From positions 272,163 through 336,162 of the forward strand of contig NZ_JAFBCZ010000002.1 of NCBI RefSeq assembly GCF_016907925.1: a DNA stretch of 64,000 nt. The letters are read 5' to 3'. The notes under the pieces are model-generated. The model searched no databases. It was not told where the DNA came from and was given only the letters and a program-made list of their open reading frames with translations. The translations under genes were made by a program, and so were the position numbers. Numbering within the stretch: the stretch's first letter is position 1; each line of letters begins with the position of its first letter. Positions 1-9,545 of the stretch are shown here, piece by piece. This stretch comes from Herpetosiphon giganteus. Its GTDB lineage: Bacteria; Chloroflexota; Chloroflexia; Chloroflexales; Herpetosiphonaceae.

Positions 1-32
1 ACGACTGTTGCCAACTCAATGAACCATTACAG

Positions 33-1844
33 TTAAACGCTGCGGGCTGCACCCCGTGATTCGATGTAGCTCAGCGATTGATGGCGGAAATAAGTATCGT
101 ATAAATCAGCATAATGCCCGCCCTGATCCATCAGTTGCTCATGGCTGCCTTCTTCGATAATTTGGCCTTGGTTGAGCACAATAATGCGGTCGGCTGAGCG
201 CACGGTCGAAAGTCGGTGGGCAATCAGAATCGCGGTCGAGCGCGAGAGAATCAGATCCATCGCTTGCTGAATTTGGGTTTCAGTAAATGGGTCGATGCTC
301 GCCGTGGCTTCATCTAAAATGAAGATTGCTGGTTGCGCTGCCAAAACCCGCGTCAAGGCCACCAATTGGCGCTGGCCGAGCGAAAGTTTGTTGCCGCGCT
401 CGCCAACTTGCGATTGCAAGCCTTGGGGCAGGGTTTCGAGCCATTCGCCGCCACCAATTTGGGTCGCCACCGCTTCCAGTTCTGCATCGCTGAGGTGTGG
501 CGCTGCATAGCGAATGTTGTCGGCAACTGTGCCATCAAACAAAAACGGAGTTTGGGTCACAATCCCCAATTGTTGGCGATAGCTGCGCAAATCGAGCGAG
601 CGAATATCATGGCCATCGACCGTGATTTTGCCAGCCTGAAACTCGTAAAAACGGGTAATTAACTTGGCGATGCTCGATTTGCCAGCGCCTGTATGCCCAA
701 CCAAAGCGATACTTTCGCCTGGCGCAATCGTGAGGCTGAAATCATTCAGCACTGGCTCTTTGCGGCCATAACGAAATTCGACATGATCAAACACAATTTC
801 GCCGCGCAAACGCTCGGTGGTTTTCTGATCGGTTTGTTTGACGCTATGCTCTGCATCGATCAAGGCAAAAATGCGTTCGGCAGCAGCCAAGCCAGCCTGA
901 AATTGGCTCCAAAAGGCCGAAATATTCAGCAAAGGAAACCAAAAAAGGTCAACCGAACGCACAAACACATACCAAGCAGCCAAGGTTATCGAGAGATCGA
1001 TAACCGACAAACCGCCCCAATAAATCAGCGCCGCCGTGCCAAAGCCCGAAACGACATTCAGGGTTGGAAACACATTCGAGAGCACAAAGCCGCGGCGCAG
1101 GTTTACCCCATACGATTGATGGTTGATCTCGCTAAATTCGCCGTAAATGCGGGCTTCTTGGCGAAAATTCTTGGCAATGCTGATGCCGGTTACGGCCTCT
1201 TGAATTGAGCTATTGACCTCGCCCAGTACCTGAAAACCTTTGCGCGTGACGAAGCGGGCCAAGCGTCGGAAGCCCAAAGCCAAGCCAATCACGATTGGGG
1301 TAAAGCCGATAATGCCCAAACTGAGCGGCACCGAAACGCTGAGCAAATAAATCAGCAAGGCAATCACGGTCAGCACTTGGCTCACAATTTCGATGATCAA
1401 GCGGGAAACTTGGGCAAACTCTTGGGTATCCGAGGTGATGCGGCTGATAATTCGGCCAGAGCGCAGATCATCGAAGAACGAAAGATCATGGCTGATAGCG
1501 GCATTAAACGCATCGTTGCGCAAAGCACTAATCACATCGGCCACGATTTTGGCGGTTAGGCGTTGGCGCACCCAGCCCATGGCCCATTGCAGCACGCCAA
1601 ACACGACCCCGCCGCTCGCCAGCAACCAGATAAAATTCCAATCTGGGTTGGCCTCGCCAATCCGTTGTACCGCTTGGGCCACCAAAAATGGCGGCACGGT
1701 GTTGAGCAAGCCCAAGCCACAAATCAGCAGCACTGTCCACAATGCGGTGCGCCGATGCGCCCGAAAATAGCTCAGCATCCGCCCCATTAATTCGCGGTCG
1801 CCATACTGGCGATCATAATTTTCGGTATCTAATCCTGCAAACAT
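33..1844 (-). CDS. ABC exporter subunit (TMD-NBD), catalytic half of a heterodimer
   Basis: Type IV ABC exporter half-transporter of about 603 residues. An N-terminal six-helix transmembrane domain is followed by a nucleotide-binding domain with Walker A GHTGAGKSS, Walker B IFILDEATA (catalytic Glu present) and a non-canonical signature LSLGQRQ, where Gly is replaced by Leu. The upstream gene on the same strand is a second half-transporter with the complementary defects, so the two probably form one asymmetric exporter. The substrate cannot be read from sequence; drug, lipid and peptide are all possible. ATG at 1844 is preferred over GTG at 1850 because AAGGG lies at normal distance before the ATG. 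Confidence 0.9.
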   Translation of the reverse strand: MFAGLDTENYDRQYGDRELMGRMLSYFRAHRRTALWTVLLICGLGLLNTVPPFLVAQAVQRIGEANPDWNFIWLLASGGVVFGVLQWAMGWVRQRLTAKIVADVISALRNDAFNAAISHDLSFFDDLRSGRIISRITSDTQEFAQVSRLIIEIVSQVLTVIALLIYLLSVSVPLSLGIIGFTPIVIGLALGFRRLARFVTRKGFQVLGEVNSSIQEAVTGISIAKNFRQEARIYGEFSEINHQSYGVNLRRGFVLSNVFPTLNVVSGFGTAALIYWGGLSVIDLSITLAAWYVFVRSVDLFWFPLLNISAFWSQFQAGLAAAERIFALIDAEHSVKQTDQKTTERLRGEIVFDHVEFRYGRKEPVLNDFSLTIAPGESIALVGHTGAGKSSIAKLITRFYEFQAGKITVDGHDIRSLDLRSYRQQLGIVTQTPFLFDGTVADNIRYAAPHLSDAELEAVATQIGGGEWLETLPQGLQSQVGERGNKLSLGQRQLVALTRVLAAQPAIFILDEATASIDPFTETQIQQAMDLILSRSTAILIAHRLSTVRSADRIIVLNQGQIIEEGSHEQLMDQGGHYADLYDTYFRHQSLSYIESRGAARSV

Positions 1845-1850
1845 AAGCAC

Positions 1851-2156
1851 CCTTTTGAAAGGATGAAGGATGAAGTATGAGGGATGAAATATTAAATTCC
1901 TCCTTCATATTGCATTCTTCGTAATTCATAATTTCGCGAAAATTGCCCGATAGGCTTGTTTTGAAAGGATAAAGGATGAAGGATGAGGGATGAAAGCTTA
2001 GGATTCTTAATTTGCATACATCCTTGGTCATCCGTCGTTCATCCTTCATCCTTCATAATTCATAATTTGGCGAAGATTGCCCGATAGGCTTGTTTTGAAA
2101 GGATGAAGGATGAGGCATGAAAAATCAAACCCTTGCTTCATATTTCATCCTTCATA
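1851..2156. repeat. Spacer with two extra copies of the upstream gene's 3' end plus GGATGAAGGATGA modules
   Basis: The spacer between the two ABC genes contains no gene. A stretch of about 34 bp equal to the 3' end of the neighbouring ABC gene (the real copy is at 2157-2190) recurs at 2058-2091 exactly and at 1924-1957 with two mismatches. The intervals are 99 and 134 bp. The two extra copies are each followed by TGTTTTGAAAGGAT and runs of GGATGAAGGATGA. This looks like tandem amplification that captured the end of the gene. Confidence 0.8.
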
Positions 2157-2158
2157 AT

Positions 2159-3907
2159 TCATAATTTGGCGAAGATTGCCCGATAGGCTTCGGATTGCTG
2201 CATGAGATCTTCGTGCGTGCCAACGGCGCTAATTGTGCCTTTGCGAATCACGATGATCAGGTCGGCCCAGCGAATTTGCGAAAGCCGATGGGTAATCAAA
2301 ATCGTGGTGCGATCTTGCGAGGCTTGTTCAATTGCTTGTTGAATTCGATCTTCGGTCGCGCTATCGATCGCGCTGGTCGAATCGTCAAGCACCAAAATTG
2401 TCGGATCGGTCAAGAATGCCCGCGCCAAGGCCAAACGTTGGCGTTGACCACCAGAGAGGGTTACGCCGCGCTCGCCAATAATCGTATCGTAGCCATCGGC
2501 CAAGCGCCCAATAAAATCGTGGGCCTGGGCGGCCTTGGCGGCTTCGATAATTTGCTCGCGGGTGGCGTTGGGCACGCCAAAGCCAATGTTATCGGCGATT
2601 GAGCGCGAAAAGAGAAAAATATCTTGCTCGATGATTGAGATTTGGCGGCGCAAGGCTGCTAAATTCCAATCGCGCAGATCAACGCCATCGATCAAAATTC
2701 GGCCAGATCGGGCATCGTAGGTGCGGTTGAGCAGTTTGGTCAGCGTGGTTTTGCCAGCACCAGTTTGGCCAACCAAGGCTACGGTTTGGCCTGGCTCAAT
2801 CCGAAAATTCACATTTTGGATTGCATCAACCTCGCTGTGATAGCCAAACGCCACATTTTCAAAGACAATTTCGCCGCGCATTGGCTCGGCATAGCCTTGG
2901 GCATTTTCGTCTAACTCAGTTTCGGTGGTAATTAATTCCAAAATCCGCCGCCCGCCAGCAAGGCCGCTCGAAAGCTGCGAGTAGGCAAATTGGGCGGTAA
3001 AAGTGGGGAAGCCAAATAGCAACAATAAGCCGTTGAACGAAACCACATCGCCAACGCTAATCAGGCCGTTGCGGAAAAGAATGAGGCTATGGATAAAGCC
3101 CAAACCTTGGCCCAAGCCCAACAACAGCACCGGCAAAAAGACCGCTTCCACATTGCCTTGGGCAACAAAAGCATTGCGCCATTTGGTGACCGCAGTTCGA
3201 AAACGGGTGCGTTCGCGTTCTTCTTGGGCGGTCGCTTTGACGGTTTCCACGCCGTCGATTGCTTCGGCCAAAGTGGCGTTTAATTCGCCAAAACTGCCGC
3301 GCACAGCGGTGGTTACAGGCTTGAGTTGACGTAAATAGTGCCAAACCAGCAGCCCATAAAAGATCAAATAGAGAATCGGCACGACCAGCAGTTGCGGGTG
3401 TGGCGAGGCGATCAGCGGCATAATTAAGAACATCGCTGAGCCAACAACCAAATTGACCCCGGGATTGAGCATTAAGTTCATTTCGCGCACGTCATTGGTG
3501 GCGCGGGCCATCACATCGCCAGTTGGTTGGCTATCGTGAAAGGCCATGCTTTTGCCCAACAAACTGGTGTAGAGTTCATCGCGCACATCGCGTTCGAGCC
3601 GTTGGCCAATCACTTCCGAGGAGAAATTGCGCAAGAGCTGCACAAACGCCCGCAAGAATTGCCCGCCAACAATCAGCAACGCCGCCCACCACAAGCCGTC
3701 TTTATCGCCAGCTTTAACCGCCTCGAAGGCTTGGCCAGTGACGATTGGCACTTGCGCGGCAAATAATGCGTTGCCAAATGCCCCGATAAACAGCCCGATA
3801 ATCCACCAAAGATTGCGCCGCGCATGCGACCAAACCCAGCGTACTGGCGTTGAACGATTGATCTTCCACGATCGTTCAACTACAAATTCACTATTCGAAA
3901 GCGCCAT
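2159..3907 (-). CDS. ABC exporter subunit (TMD-NBD), degenerate-site half of a heterodimer
   Basis: Half-transporter of about 582 residues: transmembrane domain, then a nucleotide-binding domain with Walker [10 protein letters not shown], canonical signature LSGGQRQR and Walker [10 protein letters not shown]. Asp stands where the catalytic Glu normally is. In heterodimeric exporters of the TM287/288, BmrCD and TmrAB type one ATP site is degenerate in just this way. The complementary non-canonical signature sits in the downstream partner. ATG at 3907 is chosen because AAGGG lies just before it; the more upstream in-frame start at 3940 lacks a ribosome site. The C-terminal coding end is copied twice in the downstream spacer. 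Confidence 0.9.
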   Translation of the reverse strand: MALSNSEFVVERSWKINRSTPVRWVWSHARRNLWWIIGLFIGAFGNALFAAQVPIVTGQAFEAVKAGDKDGLWWAALLIVGGQFLRAFVQLLRNFSSEVIGQRLERDVRDELYTSLLGKSMAFHDSQPTGDVMARATNDVREMNLMLNPGVNLVVGSAMFLIMPLIASPHPQLLVVPILYLIFYGLLVWHYLRQLKPVTTAVRGSFGELNATLAEAIDGVETVKATAQEERERTRFRTAVTKWRNAFVAQGNVEAVFLPVLLLGLGQGLGFIHSLILFRNGLISVGDVVSFNGLLLLFGFPTFTAQFAYSQLSSGLAGGRRILELITTETELDENAQGYAEPMRGEIVFENVAFGYHSEVDAIQNVNFRIEPGQTVALVGQTGAGKTTLTKLLNRTYDARSGRILIDGVDLRDWNLAALRRQISIIEQDIFLFSRSIADNIGFGVPNATREQIIEAAKAAQAHDFIGRLADGYDTIIGERGVTLSGGQRQRLALARAFLTDPTILVLDDSTSAIDSATEDRIQQAIEQASQDRTTILITHRLSQIRWADLIIVIRKGTISAVGTHEDLMQQSEAYRAIFAKL

Positions 3908-3940
3908 GAAATCCCTTTCCAGTTGGAAGCATCTGCTCAA

Positions 3941-4490
3941 TATTCTACCATTGAAACAGGTTTGCTATCCCCGCCTTATGACCGATTGCACATAAGCAGA
4001 TAGATTTTGGACGAGGGATTAGGGTTCAGTTGTTAGGGACTGGGACGATAGAACATAGAGCATAGAGCATAGAACATAACCCAAGAAAAGCAAAAGTCAG
4101 AAGTCAGAAAGCAAAAGTCAAAAGGCAAAAGGCAGAAGGCAAAAGGCAGAAGGCAAAAGTCAGAAAGCAAAAGTCAGAAGGCAAAAGGCAGAAGGCAAAA
4201 GTCAGAAAGCAAAAGTCAGAAGGCAAAAGTTAGAAATTAGGGCGAGGATTTTAACGCAGCGGTGCAGCGCGATAAGATAAAAGGATGAGGGATAAGGGAT
4301 GAAGGAGGAAGGATGAGAGCTATGGCAATGCAAGAACCGAATCATAACAATCTGTGGGAATCTGTGGCTAAAAACTTAACTTCGTGCCCTTCGTGTCCTT
4401 CGTGGATCAAAAAACTTAACCTTCGTGCTCTTCGCGCTCTTCGTGGTTTCAAACTAACCCTGAATCCTGACCCCTCGCTCAATCGTTCGA
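3941..4490. repeat. Gene-free spacer of short tandem and mosaic repeats
   Basis: No plausible gene. Positions 4082-4235 are a run of 7-8 bp variants on AAAAGTCAGAAGGC and AAAAGGCAGAAGGC. Around 4045-4080 is an ACATAGAGCATAGA block, near 4280-4315 a GGATGAGGGATGAAGG block, and at 4380-4445 variations on CTTCGTGTCCTTCGTGG. The same modules recur in other spacers of this window. Confidence 0.75.
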
Positions 4491-4494
4491 CTGA

Positions 4495-4523
4495 TTGACA
4501 AGCATGCTGCTGCTGCATACAAT
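4495..4523 (+). promoter_or_regulatory. Promoter of trpS T-box transcript
   Basis: TTGACA at 4495-4500 and TACAAT at 4518-4523 with a 17-bp spacer, a near-perfect sigma-70-type promoter. The predicted start near 4530 lies just before the T-box leader. Confidence 0.85.
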
Positions 4524-4544
4524 AAGCGCCACAAATTGAAAACG

Positions 4545-4808
4545 ACGTTGACGCGGAAGAGTAAGCAAAAGCGCACTTGTCCAGAGAGTTGTCCCTTGGC
4601 TGCGAGGATAATCAAGCTGACTTTGCTGAATGGCCCGCTGAGTTGCTCACCGAATCTGGGTTGCTGCCCGGTAGTAGGCTGAGCCGTGATTGCCTCCGTT
4701 AGCGGGCTACGAGCGCGTAACTATGCTTTAGTTGCGAATTCGGGTGGTACCGCGAGAATCAAGCCGTCTCTCGTCCCGTATGTGGATCGAGAGACGGCCT
4801 TGTTTTAG
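4545..4808 (+). promoter_or_regulatory. Tryptophan T-box riboswitch leader
   Basis: The leader has the T-box core GGTGGTACCGCG at 4743-4754, followed by an intrinsic terminator. Stem I can be paired by hand: GCGG (4553-4556) with CCGC (4635-4638), and AGCAAA (4564-4569) with TTTGCT (4622-4627). This leaves a specifier loop whose 3' side reads GAA-TGG-C. The specifier is therefore TGG (4631-4633), the Trp codon, matching the trpS gene downstream. Uncharged tRNA-Trp should stabilise the antiterminator and allow trpS expression. Confidence 0.93.
4763..4807 (+). terminator. T-box intrinsic terminator
   Basis: Perfect 11-bp stem GCCGTCTCTCG (4763-4773) with CGAGAGACGGC (4788-4798), followed by a T-rich run. 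The T-box sequence immediately upstream can form the competing antiterminator. Confidence 0.9.
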
Positions 4809-4825
4809 TTTAGCGGAGGATGATC

Positions 4826-5812
4826 ATGGCTGCTTTACCACGGGTCTTTTCGGGCATTCAACCATCGGGCAATTTGCACCTTGGCAATTATTTGGGGGCG
4901 ATTCATAACTGGGTGCAAGAGCAAAAACAATACGATAATTTCTTTTGTATTGTTGATTTGCATGCGATTACCGTGCCCCAAGATCCAGCAGAGTTGCGCA
5001 AAAACGTGCGCGATTTGGCCGCGCTCTATCTTGCATCAGGCATTAGCTTGGAGCATGCAACAATCTTTGTGCAATCGCATGTGCCCGCCCACGTTGAGCT
5101 TGGCTGGATTTTAAATTGCCAAACACCCTTGGGCTGGTTGAATCGTATGACTCAATTCAAGGATAAATCGCAAAAGCAAGAAACTGTCGCCGCTGGCTTG
5201 ATGAATTATCCAACTTTGATGGCCGCCGATATTTTGCTGTACGATACCCAAATCGTGCCGGTCGGCGATGATCAACGCCAGCACATTGAGCTAACCCGCG
5301 ATGTTGCCGAGCGCTTTAATCATCTTTATGGCGAGACCTTTGTGATTCCCGAGCCGCTGATTCGGCCTGTGGCAGCGCGGGTGATGGGCCTAGATGAGCC
5401 AACCCAAAAGATGAGCAAGAGCAACAAAGCCGCCAACCATTCGATTCCCTTGCTGGGCGATTTGAAGGCGACGCGCAAAGCGATTATGCGAGCTGTTACC
5501 GATTCGGGCAGCGAAATCAAATTCGACGAAAAGCGCCCTGGGGTGCATAACCTGTTGGGCATTTACCAAGCCTTGACGGGCAAGGATAAAGCGACGATTG
5601 AGGCTGAGTTCGAGGGCCAAGGCTATGGCAAGCTCAAAGGTGCGGTCGCCGATGTGGTGCTAGCAACCTTGGAGCCGTTGCAACAACGTTACAACGAGCT
5701 AACTGCTGACCCCGCTGAACTCGATGGGATTCTCAAACGCGGAGCCGAGCGCGCCGCCGAAGTTGCCAATGCTACCTTGTTGCGCGCCTATCAGCAACTT
5801 GGGTTGCGGTAA
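4826..5812 (+). CDS. trpS: Tryptophanyl-tRNA synthetase
   Basis: Class I aminoacyl-tRNA synthetase charging tRNA-Trp in the cytoplasm, about 328 residues, the usual length for bacterial TrpRS. The N terminus carries the HIGH-type signature in FSGIQPSGNLHLGNYLGA. KMSKS is present as QKMSKSNKA. ATG at 4826 is preferred: GGAGG at 4815-4819 is six bases upstream, while the in-frame ATG at 4820 directly abuts that ribosome site. It is regulated by the Trp T-box directly upstream and stands alone, with divergent or convergent neighbours. Confidence 0.97.
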   Translation: MAALPRVFSGIQPSGNLHLGNYLGAIHNWVQEQKQYDNFFCIVDLHAITVPQDPAELRKNVRDLAALYLASGISLEHATIFVQSHVPAHVELGWILNCQTPLGWLNRMTQFKDKSQKQETVAAGLMNYPTLMAADILLYDTQIVPVGDDQRQHIELTRDVAERFNHLYGETFVIPEPLIRPVAARVMGLDEPTQKMSKSNKAANHSIPLLGDLKATRKAIMRAVTDSGSEIKFDEKRPGVHNLLGIYQALTGKDKATIEAEFEGQGYGKLKGAVADVVLATLEPLQQRYNELTADPAELDGILKRGAERAAEVANATLLRAYQQLGLR

Positions 5813-6064
5813 TTCGCAGGGGGCTAACATTTTTTTAACCAAGAAGGACACGAAGAGCACGAATGTTGAGTCTGTTGGAAACTTGGAATATCTGCGTATG
5901 CCAAGAAATCACTTAACTAAGCTTTGCGGTCTTCGCGTCCTTTGCGGTTATCGTGCTCCTAAGCCTATCTTTTTTGTGAACGAATTTAGTTTAAATTGGA
6001 ACCGCTGGCTAGAGCCAAAAGCCACTAACCAGCGGTTCATCCTTCATCCTTCATCCTTCATATT
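5813..6064. repeat. Spacer with dispersed repeat modules
   Basis: No gene. It contains an AAGGACACGAAGAGCACGAA module, a CTTCGCGTCCTTTGCGG module and TTCATCCTTCATCC at its right end, just beyond the stop of the minus-strand gene. Confidence 0.6.
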
Positions 6065-7702
6065 TTACGGTAGCCACTCGACGATTGAGCCATTCACAAA
6101 GGGCGCTGCGGCTTTGCCTGAGCCAATTTCGTAGATAAACGAGCCTTTGCCAATTGCCTCGTAGGTGACATAACGACCATCGGGCGACCATTTGCCCCAC
6201 ACCCGCACTTCGTATGAGCTTGCACTGCTTGGTGGTGCAACCAATTCTTTATCGCCAGTATCTGCATTGATAATCAGCAACGATCCATCGCTGTAATTAT
6301 CGAGCATATACCACTTGGCATCGGGCGAAATGCCGCTGAGATAAAAATCGCCAACTTTTTGCAAGGTTTCTACCTCGCCCGTGGCTGGGTCGAGCAAACA
6401 AACTCCCCGATCAAAGGTGCCAGGATCACAAAAATCATCGTAAATGATCTTGCTATCTTTGGTCCACCAAGCATCGGCGGTATAGACCGTCGCGATTTTG
6501 GTTTGATCGCTGCCATCAGCCTTGATTGTATTCAGTTCAATTGCATCTGCACCGGTCATAAACATGAGCGTTTGACTATCTGGTGCCCAACTTAATGGGT
6601 CGAAATCGATCATGCCAGCGGTTGTTAATTGCTTTTCGCTATTGTTTGCAACATCATAGACATAAATATTTTGGTCGTCTTTGGTTTCAAAATCGATGTC
6701 GCTGGTGACGAAGGCAAATTTGCTGCTATCAGGCGACCAGTTTAAACTTTGAGGCGCAACATTTTGCAATTCCATGGCGCTGCGCACGTTCGATCCATCG
6801 CTATTAGCCAGATAAATTGTTGTTTTCGCCCCGTCACGCACATAAAAAGCCATCGTTTTGCCATCAGGCGACCAGCGCAGAAGATCGCTGTAGTAGTTGT
6901 AGTCGCCAAGATCGAAGGGCAAGACCACGCCATCGTTTAAGGTTTGACGCACAAGGCTAAAGTCTTCGAGATAAATCAGATTGCCGCTGAGATTGGTTGG
7001 CACGCTGCCACCAGCCGCTTGGGTTGGCAAATCGCTTGATTCATTGGTTGGTACTGGCTCAGCGGTGGCATTGCCGCTGGCTTGGGTTGGCTCGCTGGTG
7101 GCGGTTGCTTCAACTTGGGGATTGGCAGCAGTTTCCTCGGTTGGCTTGGCCAAATTGGTTGGCAAGGGTGTCCAGGTTGGCGCATTGGCCAGATTGCCAC
7201 CCTCGCCACCATTCGAATCTTTATTGCTCAGGAAATATGCGCCAGCACCGCCAGCCACCAAAAACAACGCCAAACCACCGCCAATCAACCAGCGGGCTGT
7301 TTTGTTGGGTTTGGCAACTGGTTGTTGGTAATTCGGCTGTTGATAATTCGGCTGTTGATAATTTGCTTGGTTATTGGGTGGATATTGCGGCAAGGCAAAA
7401 TTAGGCTGGGTTGATGGCTCTTTGCCAAACCCACCAAGCTTGCTGGTCGAGCTATCGGTTTGGTAATTTGGCAGGTTAACCACTTGCGTTGGTGGATCGT
7501 TCAATGGTTGGGTGCCACTACGCCGTGGCGCATACGGCGAATCATCGCTTGTATCGCTGCTCGGTAAGGGCTGCGAGCCAAAAACGCCACTGCCAAGGGC
7601 TTGGGTCGATGTCCCTGTTTCTGGTTGGCGTGAGCCACATTCGGAACAATAGACCGAGCCATCGGCCAGCGCCGCTCGACAAACCACACATGCTTGAGCC
7701 AT
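6065..7702 (-). CDS. Zinc-ribbon membrane protein with TolB/PD40-like beta-propeller
   Basis: 545 residues. An N-terminal zinc ribbon has Cys pairs at 5/8 and 19/22. A Pro/Gln/Ser-rich linker with three NYQQP repeats (about 114-128) follows, then one transmembrane helix at about 137-158 and a Thr/Ala/Pro stalk. From about 236 to the end is a repeat domain with WSPDG/WSPDS/WAPDS motifs typical of PD40 (WD40-like) beta-propellers, as in TolB. The zinc ribbon should be cytoplasmic and the propeller outside, so it may be a sensor or scaffold; its function is unknown. AGGAGT precedes the ATG. It lies 40 bp downstream of trpB and may share its transcript. Confidence 0.82.
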   Translation of the reverse strand: MAQACVVCRAALADGSVYCSECGSRQPETGTSTQALGSGVFGSQPLPSSDTSDDSPYAPRRSGTQPLNDPPTQVVNLPNYQTDSSTSKLGGFGKEPSTQPNFALPQYPPNNQANYQQPNYQQPNYQQPVAKPNKTARWLIGGGLALFLVAGGAGAYFLSNKDSNGGEGGNLANAPTWTPLPTNLAKPTEETAANPQVEATATSEPTQASGNATAEPVPTNESSDLPTQAAGGSVPTNLSGNLIYLEDFSLVRQTLNDGVVLPFDLGDYNYYSDLLRWSPDGKTMAFYVRDGAKTTIYLANSDGSNVRSAMELQNVAPQSLNWSPDSSKFAFVTSDIDFETKDDQNIYVYDVANNSEKQLTTAGMIDFDPLSWAPDSQTLMFMTGADAIELNTIKADGSDQTKIATVYTADAWWTKDSKIIYDDFCDPGTFDRGVCLLDPATGEVETLQKVGDFYLSGISPDAKWYMLDNYSDGSLLIINADTGDKELVAPPSSASSYEVRVWGKWSPDGRYVTYEAIGKGSFIYEIGSGKAAAPFVNGSIVEWLP

Positions 7703-7742
7703 AACTACTCCTTACACACTGGCCTCATCAGAAGCCGTTACG

Positions 7743-8942
7743 CTACATTTGCACTCCCAAAACATCTGCAACGGTGAAAATATCTTTATCGCCCCGCCCC
7801 GACAGATTGACCAAAATAATGCTTTCTTTGCTCATGGTTGGCGCTAAACGTACAGCTTCGGCAATCGCATGCGACGATTCTAAGGCTGGAATAATGCCCT
7901 CGGTGCGGCAGAGCAATTGAAAACCGTTTAACGCTTCTTCGTCGGTGGCATAGGTATAAAAAGCCCGTTCTTCGTCGTGGAGCCAAGCGTGCTCTGGGCC
8001 TACAGCAGCATAATCGAGGCCAGCAGAAATGCTATGGGTATTGGCAATTTGGCCATCGCTATTTTGCAATACATACGAACGTGTGCCTTGGAAAACGCCC
8101 AAGCGCCCGCCAGCAAACCGCGCTGCATGGCGACCTGGCTCGATGCCATGGCCACCAGCTTCAACCCCGCGCAGATCCACGCTTTCATCGTTGATAAAGG
8201 GGTGGAAAATGCCAATCGCGTTGGAGCCGCCGCCAACACAGGCAATAATCGTATCTGGGAGTTTGCCGGTTGCGGCTAAAATTTGTTCGCGGGCCTCGAT
8301 GCCGATGATGCTTTGAAATTCGCGTACCATCAATGGATACGGGTGCGGGCCAAGCGCTGAGCCTAGCAAATAGTACGAATCGGGGTTACTGACCCAATCG
8401 CGCATAGCCTCGTTAACTGCATCTTTGAGCGTTTTGGCCCCAGTGTTCACGCCGCGCACATCGGCTCCTAACAAGCGCATGCGAAAGACATTGGGTTTTT
8501 GGCGCTCCATATCTTCGGTGCCCATATAGACCACACATTGCAGCCCAAGCAAGGCACAAACTGCTGCTGTGGCCACGCCATGTTGGCCTGCGCCGGTTTC
8601 GGCGATAATTCGTTGCTTGCCCATGCGTTTGGCTAAAAGGCCTTGGCCAAGCGCATTGTTGATTTTATGCGCGCCGGTGTGGGTCAGATCTTCGCGTTTG
8701 AGCCAAATTTGTGCTCCGCCAAGCTCCTCAGTTAAGCGGCGCGCAAAGGTTAGCGCAGTTGGACGGCCCGTATAGGTACGATGCAAATGCGCCAATTCGG
8801 CCTGGAACTCAGGGTCGGTGCGAATCCGAAAGAAAGCCTCGGTCAATTCCTCAATTGCCGCGACTAAGGTTTCAGGCACATAGCGTCCACCAAAATCGCC
8901 GTAGCGGCCATTTAACTCATCAAGAACAACGTGATCAGTCAT
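7743..8942 (-). CDS. trpB: Tryptophan synthase beta chain
   Basis: PLP enzyme joining indole and L-serine to give tryptophan, about 399 residues, full length. Visible features are the N terminus [17 protein letters not shown], the PLP-lysine region [14 protein letters not shown] and the phosphate-binding loop [11 protein letters not shown] at 8942 is chosen because AGGAAG precedes it; the longer frame to 8996 would overlap the neighbouring gene. No trpA is adjacent, so the alpha subunit must be encoded elsewhere. It lies 10 bp after the SH3-like gene and was probably co-transcribed with it. Confidence 0.96.
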   Translation of the reverse strand: MTDHVVLDELNGRYGDFGGRYVPETLVAAIEELTEAFFRIRTDPEFQAELAHLHRTYTGRPTALTFARRLTEELGGAQIWLKREDLTHTGAHKINNALGQGLLAKRMGKQRIIAETGAGQHGVATAAVCALLGLQCVVYMGTEDMERQKPNVFRMRLLGADVRGVNTGAKTLKDAVNEAMRDWVSNPDSYYLLGSALGPHPYPLMVREFQSIIGIEAREQILAATGKLPDTIIACVGGGSNAIGIFHPFINDESVDLRGVEAGGHGIEPGRHAARFAGGRLGVFQGTRSYVLQNSDGQIANTHSISAGLDYAAVGPEHAWLHDEERAFYTYATDEEALNGFQLLCRTEGIIPALESSHAIAEAVRLAPTMSKESIILVNLSGRGDKDIFTVADVLGVQM

Positions 8943-8952
8943 AGATCTTCCT

Positions 8953-9495
8953 TTAGCGTGCTTGGATAAAATCTTCAGCGACCCAGCCTTGGCCAATTGC
9001 CGATTCGATCAGCCACCAGGTGTAATCATCGCCTGAGCGTGGCCCATCGACGATCGTAATCACTTCGCCTGGATCAAGCGCCCCAATCGGTTCGCCTTGG
9101 ATGCTTGGGTCGGGCCGGATGCGCACTTGTTCGAGTGTAATCGCCTCGCCGCCAATTTCTAGCACCAATTGGGTTGGCGTTGGTGGAGCTGGAGTGGCAA
9201 TTGCAAATGGCGGGAAGGTTGGCGAAGCAGTGACTGGCGTTACCGTTACCATCACAACTAACGGCGTTGGTTGGGTGCTCAAAACGCCGCGATCACGTAA
9301 AAACCAACCGCCAGCAAGCCCAACCAGCAACAGCGCCGGAATCAAAAAATAGAGGAAATTTGGCTTTGGTTTGGGTGGTCCATTGACAATTTCGTCGTAG
9401 CCACGCTTATAATCGTGGTAGGTATGATAAAACAATTGATTCAGCGTGCCTTCTTCAGCATCACGCCGTCCCTGATCATAATATGGCGAGGGCAT
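8953..9495 (-). CDS. Single-pass membrane protein with C-terminal SH3-like domain
   Basis: 180 residues from ATG 9495, which GGAG precedes. The N-terminal cytoplasmic segment (about 1-45) is rich in Tyr and Asp. A transmembrane helix at about 47-66 is followed by a Thr/Pro linker. The C-terminal part, about 110-178 with [20 protein letters not shown] and [13 protein letters not shown], resembles bacterial SH3 (SH3_3/SH3b) domains that bind cell wall or peptides. The role is unknown. Confidence 0.75.
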   Translation of the reverse strand: MPSPYYDQGRRDAEEGTLNQLFYHTYHDYKRGYDEIVNGPPKPKPNFLYFLIPALLLVGLAGGWFLRDRGVLSTQPTPLVVMVTVTPVTASPTFPPFAIATPAPPTPTQLVLEIGGEAITLEQVRIRPDPSIQGEPIGALDPGEVITIVDGPRSGDDYTWWLIESAIGQGWVAEDFIQAR

Positions 9496-9545
9496 AGCAA
9501 CACTCCATAAAAGCCATGGTTTAGTATCATTCTCTGGCGATTTTG

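Noticed and set aside
1813..2049. 78-residue open frame in the ABC spacer
   Set aside because: It is formed by the duplicated gene end and GGATGA modules, and overlaps the true start of the downstream ABC gene.
33..3907. Bacteriocin or toxin export system
   Set aside because: No peptidase domain, precursor peptide or immunity gene is near the ABC pair; the substrate is left open.
4082..4235. CRISPR array
   Set aside because: Repeat units are only 7-14 bp, imperfect and contiguous, with no unique spacers and no cas genes.
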